Below are positions 47,248 to 54,851 of a DNA stretch of 64,000 nt, one piece after another. Numbering within the stretch: position 1 is the first letter of the stretch; every line of letters begins with the position of its first letter. A program made the translations under genes and the position numbers. A model generated the notes under the pieces. The model ran no database searches and was not told the origin of the DNA. It was given only the letters and a program-made list of their open reading frames with translations. The DNA is from CAIWHR01 sp963846855. Its GTDB lineage: Bacteria > Pseudomonadota > Gammaproteobacteria > Burkholderiales > Casimicrobiaceae. The DNA is taken from positions 62,001-126,000 of the forward strand of contig CAWJXK010000007.1 of the NCBI GenBank assembly GCA_963846855.1, read 5' to 3'.

Positions 47248-48021
47248 TTAGGTGACTTCCGCGATCGTCGCGTCGGCGATGCGCTCGCGCAGCGTGCTGC
47301 CGAGGTCGAACGTCGCGTCGGCGTCCTGCGCGGCGTCGATCGCGGCGCCGAGCGTCGCGCCCGCGGCCAGCGCCGCGAGCCACGCGTGCTCGCCCGCGCC
47401 GATGCGGGCGAGCGACACGCCGTGCGCGTCGCGGCGGATGAGCACCGCCACGCCGCCTTCGTCGAGCGACACGCGCTCATCCTCTTTCGCGCCGCACTGG
47501 TTCACTTGCCAGATGCGCAGGATCGGGAATTTCGAGGCGACCAGCCGGCACGCTGCCGCAAGTCTCAACCGCAACGCCGGCAGGCGCTCCGGTGCAATCG
47601 CGGCGAACGCCGCCAGCACCGCGTCGGGCGAAGCGTCGTCGTCCGCGGCGCGGCTCGCCTCGTCCATCGCCCATTCGAGTCGCGCGACGTCCGGCAGGTA
47701 CGGCAACGCGGCCGCAGGCCCGTATCCCGCCAAAAAAGCCCCGAATTCGCCGCCGTAGACGTTGAGATCGCCCGACACCGACGGATGCGCCAGCACGAAC
47801 GCATCGACCGCCGCGTGGAAGAACGGCTCGCCGACCAGCTTCTTCACCACCGGATACGTGGCGCCCAGCGCATTGCGATAGTTGGCGAACACGGCGCGGC
47901 GATAGATCGCGAGGCGCTCCGCGCCGCGTTCCGAGGGCACCGTCGCGAACGGCGGCGGCACGCCGTCGCCCGCGAGCACCGCGGCGGCGAATTCCTGCTG
48001 CAGCTCACGCAGCGAGGGCAT
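47248..48021 (-). CDS. bufC: BufC/HvfC-type DUF2063 protein
   Basis: The protein has 257 residues. The N-terminus (LRELQQEFAAAVLAGD; ERLAIYRRAVFANYRNALGATYPVVKKLVGEPFF) is the DUF2063 domain. ATG 48021 overlaps bufB by 17 bp. DUF2063 proteins partner DUF692 (MNIO) enzymes and help present the precursor peptide. The C-terminal half is less conserved. Confidence 0.9.
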   Translation of the reverse strand: MPSLRELQQEFAAAVLAGDGVPPPFATVPSERGAERLAIYRRAVFANYRNALGATYPVVKKLVGEPFFHAAVDAFVLAHPSVSGDLNVYGGEFGAFLAGYGPAAALPYLPDVARLEWAMDEASRAADDDASPDAVLAAFAAIAPERLPALRLRLAAACRLVASKFPILRIWQVNQCGAKEDERVSLDEGGVAVLIRRDAHGVSLARIGAGEHAWLAALAAGATLGAAIDAAQDADATFDLGSTLRERIADATIAEVT

Positions 48022-48844
48022 CGGGCGTCTCCAGGATGGTCTGCGCCGTCGCCGCCTCGGCGAGCAGTGTGGCGAGCGGCGGAATGTCGGTGTCCCATTC
48101 GATCAAGGTGGGCACCGGGCCGAAGCGCGCGATCGCGCGGCGGTAGAGCGCCCACACGTCCGGCGCGACCGGCGCGCCGTGCGTGTCGATGAGGCACGGT
48201 CCCGACGCGTCGAAGCCGGCGAGATGGATCTCGGCGATCGCCTCGCGCGGCAACGCCGCGAGATACGCATCGGCGTCGAAGCCGTGGTTCGTCGCGTTCA
48301 CGTAGATGTTGTTGACGTCGCACAGGAGCTTGCAGCCGGTGCGGCGCGCGACCGCGGCGACGAACTCCCACTCGGGGATCGTCGCGTCGGCGAAGGCCAG
48401 GTAGGTCGACACGTTCTCGACCAGGATCTCGCGGCCGAGGTAATCCTGCAGCTCGGCGACGCGGGCGCAGACGTGCGCCAGCGCTTCGTCGGTGTATGGC
48501 AGCGGCAGCAGGTCATTGAGGACCCGGCCGCCGATCCCGCTCCAGCACAGGTGCTCGGAGACGAGCGCGGGCTCGGTGCGCTCGATCAGGCGCGCGAGCT
48601 TCGCGAGGTGGGCGCGGTCGAGCGGGTCGGCGCCGCCGAGCGACATGCCGACACCGTGCAGCGACAGCGGATAGTCGGCGCGGAGGCGCGTCAGCGCCGC
48701 CAGCGCGGGCCCGCCGTCCACGTAGTAGTTCTCGCTGTGGACCTCGAGCCACGGCACCGCCGGCCGCTCGGAGAGCACCTGCCGGACGTGCGGCGCGCGC
48801 AGGCCGATGCCGGCGCCAGCGAGCGAAGCGGGGGAGGATTTCAT
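48005..48844 (-). CDS. bufB: BufB-type DUF692 multinuclear iron oxidase (RiPP maturase)
   Basis: The protein has 279 residues from ATG 48844. Metal-ligand blocks are visible in order: EVHSENY, LHGVGMSLGG, SEHLCW, ILVENVS, LLCDVNNIYVN, EIHLAGF, DTHGAP and EWDTDIPP. DUF692/MNIO enzymes use two or three irons and O2 to rearrange Cys residues of precursor peptides, for example to oxazolone/thioamide or thiooxazole. Here the substrate should be the Cys-bearing BufA encoded 56 bp upstream. All family ligands appear present. Confidence 0.93.
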   Translation of the reverse strand: MKSSPASLAGAGIGLRAPHVRQVLSERPAVPWLEVHSENYYVDGGPALAALTRLRADYPLSLHGVGMSLGGADPLDRAHLAKLARLIERTEPALVSEHLCWSGIGGRVLNDLLPLPYTDEALAHVCARVAELQDYLGREILVENVSTYLAFADATIPEWEFVAAVARRTGCKLLCDVNNIYVNATNHGFDADAYLAALPREAIAEIHLAGFDASGPCLIDTHGAPVAPDVWALYRRAIARFGPVPTLIEWDTDIPPLATLLAEAATAQTILETPDALAA

Positions 48845-48900
48845 GAAGCGACCGGCCGGACGGCGCGCCGCCCGGCCGGTCAACGCGAACGTTGCCGCAA

Positions 48901-49170
48901 TTACATCTTCGGGGCCATCGTCTTGCCGCCGACCTTTTCGCAGGTGCCCTTGGCGACGTACTTCCACTCGCCGGCGTCGTTGTCCTTCTTCGCGCCCTGG
49001 CCGGCGCAGGCGTGCTTGGCCGTGCCGCAGTCGTTCTGGCCGCCCTTGGCAATGCCGTAGCACTTTTCCGTCCCGGTGGGCTGGGCGACGGGCCCGCTGA
49101 CCGCGGTGGCGGCGACGCCGAGGGCGAAGATGCCGGCGAGCGCGGCGGCGATGGCTGATTGGTGATTCAT
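48901..49170 (-). CDS. bufA: bufferin precursor, BufA1 type (DUF2282)
   Basis: The protein has 89 residues from ATG 49170, with GGAG upstream. A signal peptide (about residues 1-26, ending AVSG) is followed by a mature part with four Cys: EKCYGIAKGGQNDC, AKHACAGQ and KGTCEKVGG. This is the bufferin 1 layout, where modified Cys residues bind Cu(I) in the periplasm. It is exported by the Sec pathway and modified by BufB/BufC. A longer in-frame start upstream has no ribosome site. Confidence 0.9.
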   Translation of the reverse strand: MNHQSAIAAALAGIFALGVAATAVSGPVAQPTGTEKCYGIAKGGQNDCGTAKHACAGQGAKKDNDAGEWKYVAKGTCEKVGGKTMAPKM

Positions 49171-49298
49171 GGGGATGTCTCCGGAGTTGTGGATAAGTGG
49201 CGGGCTCGAGGCACCGCCTGATGCTTTGGTCGGGGGACCAAGGAGAAGCTTACGGGAAAGTAGACCGCATTGATTTGCCAAGGGGGATGGTCCAGTCC

Positions 49299-49316
49299 GT
49301 TATTCGGCTGAATAAC
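49299..49316. promoter_or_regulatory. palindrome upstream of bufA
   Basis: GTTATTC-GGCT-GAATAAC is a perfect 7-bp inverted repeat 130 bp before the bufA start. It could be an operator or a small hairpin; no T-run follows. It lies 20 bp left of the duplicated TerB/DUF697 fragment. Confidence 0.4.
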
Positions 49317-49336
49317 ACAGCTACCGCCGTGCCATT

Positions 49337-49612
49337 TCTCGGCGCCGTACCGACCGATCAGGCCCTGACCCTGCTCGAGCAGCGGCGCGAACGCGCTCTT
49401 GAGCTTTCCGGCATCGAGCGTGCGACCGCCGCCGTAGTACTGCTTGGCGAGCTGTCCGAGTGCCCAGGTTGTCGCGAACGCCATGCCCGAGCTCGCCGTC
49501 TGATGGCCGACCGCGCGGCCGACGCCGCCCAGCTCGGTACCCAGCAATCCGCCCAGCCACTTGCGCCCGAACTGCTCGAGGTACTGTCCGGTAAGGCCAA
49601 CGCCCAGCGTCG
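49337..49612 (-). pseudogene. duplicated 3' fragment of the TerB/DUF697 gene (left copy of a 276-bp direct repeat)
   Basis: These 276 bp match 53831-54106 with about six mismatches, two of them in the last seven bases. On the minus strand they encode part of the DUF697 region of the gene at 53769-54719 (GVGRAVGHQTASSGMAFATT; GGRTLDAGKLKSAF), without start or the true 3' end. Substitutions such as Val-to-Glu show it is not under the same constraint. It marks the left edge of a 4.2-kb island. Confidence 0.85.
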
Positions 49613-49628
49613 CGATATGCGGGTTATT

Positions 49629-49952
49629 TCATTCCGGTTGCAGGTGCGCGAGGTTTATCGCTGGCTTGACTTTCACTTTCAGTTCAACTCGGGACCCGAG
49701 GCGATTGAGAATTCCTACCAGCCGGTCGAGCGTGAAGCGACCGAGATTAGCGTTTCGGATCCGGGAGAAATCTGCCGCGGCGATACCGGTGCGCACATGT
49801 GCGTGGCGCACCGAGAGGCGATCGCGGTCCAGCGTCTTGATGATTTCCGCCGCCAGCAACGCCTTGAATTGCTTAACGTCCGCGTTGTCCTTACTGAAGT
49901 CGCGGTAGACGTTCCCGCTTCCGCGCACAACTTCCAATCGCTCGACTTTCAT
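49629..49952 (-). CDS. Xre-type antitoxin without adjacent toxin
   Basis: The protein has 107 residues. NVYRDFSKDNADVKQFKALLAAEIIKTLDRDRLSVRHAHVRTGIAAADFSRIRNANLGRFTLDRLVGILNRLGS is the pattern of Xre antitoxins usually found behind RelE-family toxins. No toxin frame is present on either side. A perfect 8-bp inverted repeat lies 8 bp before its start, so it probably represses itself. The C-terminus ends at the junction with the duplicated fragment. Confidence 0.82.
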   Translation of the reverse strand: MKVERLEVVRGSGNVYRDFSKDNADVKQFKALLAAEIIKTLDRDRLSVRHAHVRTGIAAADFSRIRNANLGRFTLDRLVGILNRLGSRVELKVKVKPAINLAHLQPE

Positions 49953-49959
49953 CGGTGTA

Positions 49960-49979
49960 TGTTGTCACTTTTGACAACA
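49960..49979. promoter_or_regulatory. operator palindrome of the Xre antitoxin gene
   Basis: TGTTGTCA-CTTT-TGACAACA is a perfect inverted repeat placed 8 bp upstream of the antitoxin ATG, where it would cover the promoter. Confidence 0.7.
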
Positions 49980-50110
49980 CCTTGCAAGAGCAATTAGTCG
50001 AGCATCTGCGCATGGTGAAGACAGGCGCGCTGCGCCTGCACTTGCGTAACGTAGAGGACGTCGAGGGGGGCGAAATTGGCTGGATGGCCTAGGCACGACC
50101 GGCCCCCCTG

Positions 50111-50455
50111 TCAGCTGACGGATTCCACCTTGAGTCTCACTCCCGCAGCTCGCATGACGGCAAGCAGCGTCGAAAGCCGCGGGTTGCCGGAACGGCTGAG
50201 TGTCCTGTATAGCGTCTCCCGCGACAAGCCGGTCGCCTCCGCGACCCCCGCGACGCCCTCCTTCGCCATCGCCACTTCGCGCAGCGCGTACATGATGTCG
50301 CCTTCGTCGCCACCGGTGAAGGCGGCATCCAGCAGCGCAACTGCGTTGTTGTCGTCGGCGAGCCAGCGGCGAACATAGTCAGTGTGCCCCGTGGTGCGGA
50401 CCCGCGGCGCGCGAATACGTCGACCAGTACCGCTTTGCCTGCGTGATGTCGTCAT
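50111..50455 (-). CDS. HI1420-type antitoxin (pair 1)
   Basis: The protein has 114 residues. The C-terminal part, AVALLDAAFTGGDEGDIMYALREVAMAKEGVAGVAEATGLSRETLYRTLSRSGNPRLSTLLAVMRAAG, is the addiction-module antidote family. It shares strand and order with the toxin at 50379-50726 and overlaps it by 77 bp, longer than usual; the first 30 residues are Arg-rich and unlike the family, so translation may begin later. Confidence 0.85.
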   Translation of the reverse strand: MTTSRRQSGTGRRIRAPRVRTTGHTDYVRRWLADDNNAVALLDAAFTGGDEGDIMYALREVAMAKEGVAGVAEATGLSRETLYRTLSRSGNPRLSTLLAVMRAAGVRLKVESVS

Positions 50456-50726
50456 GTTGTCGTCTCTTGTCTCCGCCGCAAAGCAGCAGAATGATGTTTT
50501 CGCCTGCCCGTCCAAAATACACGCGATAGCCAGGACCGATGTCGACTCGAAGCTCCGACACTCCGCCTCCCACGGGCTTGCAATCGCCGAACAGGCCGCG
50601 CTGCAGCCGCCTGATACGCAGCAAGATCGTCGCAGCAGCGCGACGGTCGCGCATTGCATTCAACCATTCTCCGAACGGGTCGCGACCGGCCGAGGTAACG
50701 TAGTGGAGAATTTCGAATTCGAGCAT
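50379..50726 (-). CDS. HI1419-type RelE/ParE toxin (pair 1)
   Basis: The protein has 115 residues. GDPFGEW-like RDPFGEWLNAMRDRRAAATILLRIRRLQRGLFGDCKPVGGGVSELRVDIGPGYRVYF and LLLCGGDKRRQHDDI are family hallmarks. The final 17 residues after KRYW are an extension beyond the usual end and overlap the antitoxin frame. It forms a toxin-antitoxin pair with the HI1420-like gene. Confidence 0.88.
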   Translation of the reverse strand: MLEFEILHYVTSAGRDPFGEWLNAMRDRRAAATILLRIRRLQRGLFGDCKPVGGGVSELRVDIGPGYRVYFGRAGENIILLLCGGDKRRQHDDITQAKRYWSTYSRAAGPHHGAH

Positions 50727-50799
50727 TGTAGCTTATTGGCTACAGGCTTGCAAGCGCCAAATGGCCTGCTGCGCCAATTCGGAAATTCTCCAACCAATA

Positions 50800-50841
50800 C
50801 GTCATCCGTCGCGCTCATCCGTTCGTCCGATGCGTGCGTCG
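50800..50841. repeat. 42-bp repeat R1, left copy (right copy 53710-53751)
   Basis: CGTCATCCGTCGCGCTCATC... recurs at 53710-53751 with two mismatches. Each copy lies about 75-85 bp upstream (minus-strand sense) of a HI1419-type toxin gene, so the repeat marks equivalent edges of the two modules. Confidence 0.75.
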
Positions 50842-50918
50842 CTGAACGGTCCGGACCAGTCCGGATTTCTTGACCATCGGCACGCGGCGGCGCATAACAG
50901 GTGGCGGAGGAAACCACC

Positions 50919-50978
50919 ATGTCCACGTTCTCGTACGCGCGGGCGCTGCAGGAACCGGCGCTCGAACGAGCCGCCTGA
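50919..50978 (+). CDS. 19-residue reading frame with strong ribosome site before the SagB-like gene
   Basis: GGAGG at 50906-50910 lies 8 nt before ATG 50919. The frame reads MSTFSYARALQEPALERAA and stops at TGA 50976-50978, 12 bp before the SagB-like start. It may be a leader that couples translation, the remnant of a larger gene, or chance. It is too short to assign. Confidence 0.3.
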   Translation: MSTFSYARALQEPALERAA

Positions 50979-50990
50979 GCGTCAAGTCAG

Positions 50991-52584
50991 ATGCCGGCAT
51001 CGGCTCTGCTCGGGTATCACGATCGCAGCAAACACCGGATCGACCGCTACGCGCCCGGTCCCGGCGAGCTGGATTGGGCCAATCAACCCGATCCCTTTCG
51101 GTCCTTCGCCGGCGCTTCGGCCATCAAGCTGCCGCTGGTCGCTAGCGAGCTGCCGACGCGATTCAACGCCATCCGTCGCGGCGAACTGCCGGCTCCGTTT
51201 GCGTTCGATGTGCGCAGCGTGGCAATCCTGTTCGAACTGTCGCTTGGCTTGTCCGCGTGGAAATCCTACGGCAGCACGCGCTGGGCGCTGCGCTGCAATC
51301 CTTCGAGCGGCAACCTGCATCCGACCGAAGCGTATCTGCTGTGCTCATCGCTCCCCGGTCTCCCGGCCGGCGTCTACCACTACCTGAGTCGCGACCACGT
51401 ATTGGAGCGACGCGCCGAGCTCGACGATGCGACATGGACATCGGCGTTCGCCGGCAACGGCGTCATCGTCGGCATCAGCTCGATCCATTGGCGCGAGGCG
51501 TGGAAATACGGAATGCGCGGCTGGCGGTACTGTCAGCACGATTGTGGGCATGCGATCGGCGCGCTGGGATACGCCGCCGCCGCACTCGGGTGGCAGACGC
51601 GCGTCCTCGATGGGGCCAGCGACCAGCTCGTCGCAACATTGCTGGGTCTCGCCCGCGAACAGGATTTTGGCGACGCGGAGCGCGAGGCCCCCGATTGCCT
51701 GTTGTGGATCGGCACAGGCTCGCCGCTGCCACCGCTCGAGCGCATGAAAGACGCAGCCCTTGCGGCCCGCTGGTTCGGCCGCGCCAACCGGCTGAGCGCC
51801 GAGCATGTGCCATGGCCGGACATCGATGCGATCGAGCATGCCACGGAAAAGCCCGCGACACCGGCTCACCCGGACCCGATCCCCGTGGCGTTGCCGCCGC
51901 CCGCCCAGCCGACACTCGATCTGTCCTTTGCGACCTTGGCTCGGCAGCGGCGCAGTGCGGTGGACTTCGACGGCCACACGACCATCAGCGCTGAAACAAT
52001 TTTTCGCGATGCTGGACCCGCTCCTCGTACGCGAGCGCGTCCCGCCGTGGAACGCACTTGCTTCAGGCCCGCTGGTCCACGCCGCGCTCATGGTGCATCG
52101 CGTGGCGGGACTCGATCCCGGACTGTACCTATTCCTGCGCGAGCCGTCGGACCTGGCCGAGATGCAGCAAGCGATGCGCCCGGATTGGCTCTGGCACAAG
52201 ACCGGTCCCCAGCACCTGCCGCTGTACCTGTTGTTGCCGTACGACCTGCGCGCCAGCGCAAAGTCGATCTGTTGTCACCAGGACATCGCGGCCGCCTCCT
52301 GCTTCGCGTTGGGCATGCTCGCGCACGTCGAACGCGCGCGGGAAGAGCCGTGGCGTTATCGTCACCTCTTCTGGGAATGCGGCCTGCTGGGTCACGCCCT
52401 CTATCTCGAAGCGGAAGCGGCAGGCGTGCGGGCGACCGGGATAGGCTGCTTTTTCGACGATGAAATGCATCGATTGCTAGGCATCCGAGACGAGCGCTGG
52501 CAATCCCTGTATCACTTCACCGCGGGCGGTCCGCGCGAAGACACCCGCCTGTCGACGCTGCCGCCGTATCAATTTCAACCCTGA
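50991..52584 (+). CDS. SagB/ThcOx-type nitroreductase-family oxidoreductase, two domains (frameshifted)
   Basis: It starts at ATG 50991 (LGYHDRSKHRIDRYAPGPGELDWANQPDPFR, the usual N-terminus). The first FMN-binding domain has RCNPSSGNLHPTEAYLL and GVYHYLSRDHVLE. Near 52000 (CAATTTTTCG) one extra base moves the frame; the second domain continues with FFAMLDPLL, GLYLFLREP and the late CCHQDIAAASCFALGMLAHV to TGA 52582-52584. The repaired protein has about 530 residues. SagB enzymes oxidise azolines in thiazole/oxazole peptides, but this stand-alone two-domain form also occurs without RiPP genes and its substrate is unknown. Confidence 0.8.
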
Positions 52585-52590
52585 TGCGCC

Positions 52591-52615
52591 ACTACGCGGT
52601 TTTTATCAGCGCCGG
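52591..52615. repeat. 25-bp repeat R2, left copy (right copy 53768-53792)
   Basis: ACTACGCGGTTTTTATCAGC... recurs at 53768-53792 with one mismatch, where it forms the stop codon and last residues of the TerB/DUF697 gene. The left copy follows directly after the SagB-like stop. Confidence 0.7.
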
Positions 52616-52633
52616 ATGTGACCACATTGCGCG

Positions 52634-52948
52634 TCAAATCAACGCCTCAAGCCCCTTGCGATCGAGCAGATTCAGCAGCTTCAACGACGGACCACTCGGC
52701 CGCTTCTCTCCGATCTCCCACTGGCGCACCGTCGACAGGCTCGTATTGAGCATCGACGCCAGCACCGCCTGGCTCAGCTTGTGCCGGTCGCGCAGCGCGC
52801 GGATCCGCCTGCTCGAATATGCCGGAATGGGTGCGAGGCAGAGGACTTCGTATTCGCGCATCCGGCGCTTGTCGATAAACCCCGCGGAATGCAGGTCCCG
52901 TGCCCCTTCGAGGACGGCGTCGAGGACTCGGCTAGCGGTTTTGGCCAT
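52634..52948 (-). CDS. NadS-like Xre regulator/antitoxin
   Basis: The protein has 104 residues from ATG 52948. MREYEVLCLAPIPAYSSRRIRALRDRHKLSQAVLASMLNTSLSTVRQWEIGEKRPSGPSLKLLNLL is the NadS/HigA2 family, usually encoded after a RelE-like toxin. Here the gene upstream, 14 bp away, is instead the antitoxin of pair 2, so three regulators and one toxin lie in a row, or its toxin has been lost. Confidence 0.82.
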   Translation of the reverse strand: MAKTASRVLDAVLEGARDLHSAGFIDKRRMREYEVLCLAPIPAYSSRRIRALRDRHKLSQAVLASMLNTSLSTVRQWEIGEKRPSGPSLKLLNLLDRKGLEALI

Positions 52949-52962
52949 TGGCAAAATCTCCG

Positions 52963-53319
52963 TCAAAGGCGCGCCGAGGCGGCGGCCGCTAGCTTTGGCG
53001 TCTTACGCTGGCCGCGCTTCCTGGGGCGCTCCGACATCGGCGTCGCGGTGAGCTTCAGCCCTAATGCCCTCACAACCTTGAGTACCGTGGCGAATTCCGG
53101 GTTTCCGTTGGCGGAAAGTGCTTTGTACAGGCTCTCGCGGCCGAGGCCCGTCGCGCGCGCGAGCTGCGTCATCCCCTTGGCCCGTGCAATGTCGCCCAGC
53201 GCTGCCGCAATGAGCTCCGGATCGCCATCCTCCAGCACTGCCTCCAAATAGCCCGCGATGTCGTCGATGGTCTTTAGATAATTCGCGGTGTCGTAGGGCC
53301 GCGTCCTAGTTTTGGCCAT
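52963..53319 (-). CDS. HI1420-type antitoxin (pair 2)
   Basis: The protein has 118 residues from ATG 53319. RPYDTANYLKTIDDIAGYLEAVLEDGDPELIAAALGDIARAKGMTQLARATGLGRESLYKALSANGNPEFATVLKVVRALGLKL is full length and canonical. A basic tail (RPRKRGQRKTPK) follows. It starts 10 bp after the toxin of pair 2. Confidence 0.92.
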   Translation of the reverse strand: MAKTRTRPYDTANYLKTIDDIAGYLEAVLEDGDPELIAAALGDIARAKGMTQLARATGLGRESLYKALSANGNPEFATVLKVVRALGLKLTATPMSERPRKRGQRKTPKLAAAASARL

Positions 53320-53329
53320 GATTTGTTCC

Positions 53330-53626
53330 CTAAAAGCTACGGGCAAGCTGCAGGGCGATATCGATATCGCGGTGCTGCGAACGCTTGTCACCGCCTGCAA
53401 GCAGGACGATTAACACGTTGCCACGTTGCAGAAAATAAACTCTATAGCCGGGACCGTAGTTGATCCTCAATTCGGAAACGCCCTCGCCGACCGGTTCGCA
53501 GTCGCCCGGGTTGCCAAACGAAAGCCGCCGCACTCGTTCCAGAATGCGCGCCTGCGCCCGCCGATCCCGCAACCGCTCGAACCACCGAACGTAGGTGAAC
53601 GTTTCCCGAATCTCGAATGAATGCAA
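53330..53626 (-). CDS. HI1419-type RelE/ParE toxin (pair 2)
   Basis: The protein has 98 residues, the normal family length. FTYVRWFERLRDRRAQARILERVRRLSFGNPGDCEPVGEGVSELRINYGPGYRVYF and LLAGGDKRSQHRDI are canonical. It is a diverged paralogue of the toxin at 50379-50726. Together with its antitoxin it forms a complete module inside the 4.2-kb island. Confidence 0.92.
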   Translation of the reverse strand: MHSFEIRETFTYVRWFERLRDRRAQARILERVRRLSFGNPGDCEPVGEGVSELRINYGPGYRVYFLQRGNVLIVLLAGGDKRSQHRDIDIALQLARSF

Positions 53627-53768
53627 GTGTATCCTGTGGAATACATCGCGTCAAGGATCGGAAGCACGAATGGGCATCAACCCTTCCCCACGCGATTGTC
53701 CCGCGGTCGCGTCATCCGCCGCACTCATCCGTTCGTCCGATGCGTGCGTCGTCCGAACTCGGTCTCTA

Positions 53769-54719
53769 CTACGCAGTTTTTATCAGCGCCGGCAGGTTGC
53801 GCACATCGATCGTGCGTGCGCGCTCTGCGATCTCGGCACCGTACCGACCGATCAGGCCCTGACCCTGCTCGAGCAGCGGCGCGAACGCGCTCTTGAGCTT
53901 TCCGGCATCGAGCGTGCGACCACCGCCGTAGTACTGCTTGGCGAGCTGTCCGAGTGCCCAGGTTGTCGCGAACGCCATGCCCGAGCTCGCCGTCTGATGG
54001 CCGACCGCGCGGCCGACGCCGCCCAGCACGGTACCCAGCAATCCGCCCAGCAACTTGCGCCCGAACTGCTCGAGGTACTGTCCGGTAAGGCCAACGCCCA
54101 AGGTCGCTACGAATTCCTTGATATGCCCCTGGTCGAGTTCGTAGCCGTAGGCCTTGCCGATCTGGTAGACGAGCCGCACCTGCAGCGGGAGGATCGCCAT
54201 CGAGGCGAGCGATTCGGGTAACAGTTCCAGTGCGGCGTTGGTCACGGATGCATTCACGATCTGCCGGTCCAATGTGGTCGCATCCGGTATCACGTGCCCT
54301 TGCACCTGGCGGACCGGCTCGGCACCGCTCGCGCTGGCGATGCCCGCGGCTCCCGCGACGGCATCGGCTTGCGCCACATAACCCTGCGCTTCCTCCGCGG
54401 GCAGGCCGAGCGCCGCGGCGAGATCGCGCAGGAACGCGCCCTCCGCCGGCGAGTGCGCCCCGTCGGCGGCCGCGACCGCCACTGCGGTTTCGTAGGCTTG
54501 GCGGCGGGCTTCCGTCGTGGTGATGGGCCGCACCGCATCCGCGATGGAGATCTTGCGCACCAGCACGTCGTCGTAGACGTCGGTGAGATCGATCCGGCCC
54601 TCGCCAAGGCGCCCGGCGAGGCTTTTCAACGCGGCGCTCTCGCGGTCGTCCTTGGCACCGTCGGCAAGCGCAGCCATGAGTGCAATGGTCAGGAATGCGC
54701 GGATCTCGGAATCGTTCAT
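53769..54719 (-). CDS. TerB-like/DUF697 domain protein
   Basis: The protein has 316 residues. The N-terminal half (FLTIALMAALADGAKDDRESAALKSLAGRL; VAVAAADGAHSPAEGAFLRDLAAALGL) is TerB-like with two acidic-metal repeats. The C-terminal half (MAILPLQVRLVYQIGKAYGYELD; LGVGLTGQYLEQFGRKLLGGLLG; MAFATTWALGQLAKQYY) is DUF697/YcjF-like with two hydrophobic helices. It probably sits at the inner membrane; tellurite resistance is not implied. Its 3' third has been copied to 49337-49612, and its last 25 bp to 52591-52615. Confidence 0.85.
   Translation of the reverse strand: MNDSEIRAFLTIALMAALADGAKDDRESAALKSLAGRLGEGRIDLTDVYDDVLVRKISIADAVRPITTTEARRQAYETAVAVAAADGAHSPAEGAFLRDLAAALGLPAEEAQGYVAQADAVAGAAGIASASGAEPVRQVQGHVIPDATTLDRQIVNASVTNAALELLPESLASMAILPLQVRLVYQIGKAYGYELDQGHIKEFVATLGVGLTGQYLEQFGRKLLGGLLGTVLGGVGRAVGHQTASSGMAFATTWALGQLAKQYYGGGRTLDAGKLKSAFAPLLEQGQGLIGRYGAEIAERARTIDVRNLPALIKTA
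53831..54106. repeat. right copy of the 276-bp direct repeat
   Basis: This is the functional copy within the TerB/DUF697 gene; the left copy is at 49337-49612. The direct orientation and the position near the 3' end of a gene resemble the repeats left when an island enters a gene end, although 276 bp is long for an integrase att site. Confidence 0.85.
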
Positions 54720-54851
54720 CGGAGTCTCTCCTGCATGCGACGGGCTGAAAATGGGGGCTCGAAAACTATCAGCTAGTGTGCCGGACTCCGCTATCCGGTG
54801 ACGGATGTCGTGGGCATCGTTTTGGCATCAATCGCGGTATCCTGGCCGCCC

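Noticed and set aside
49197..49997. A 266-codon rightward frame through the duplicated fragment and the Xre antitoxin.
   Set aside because: It is antisense to recognisable minus-strand sequence and has no motif of its own.
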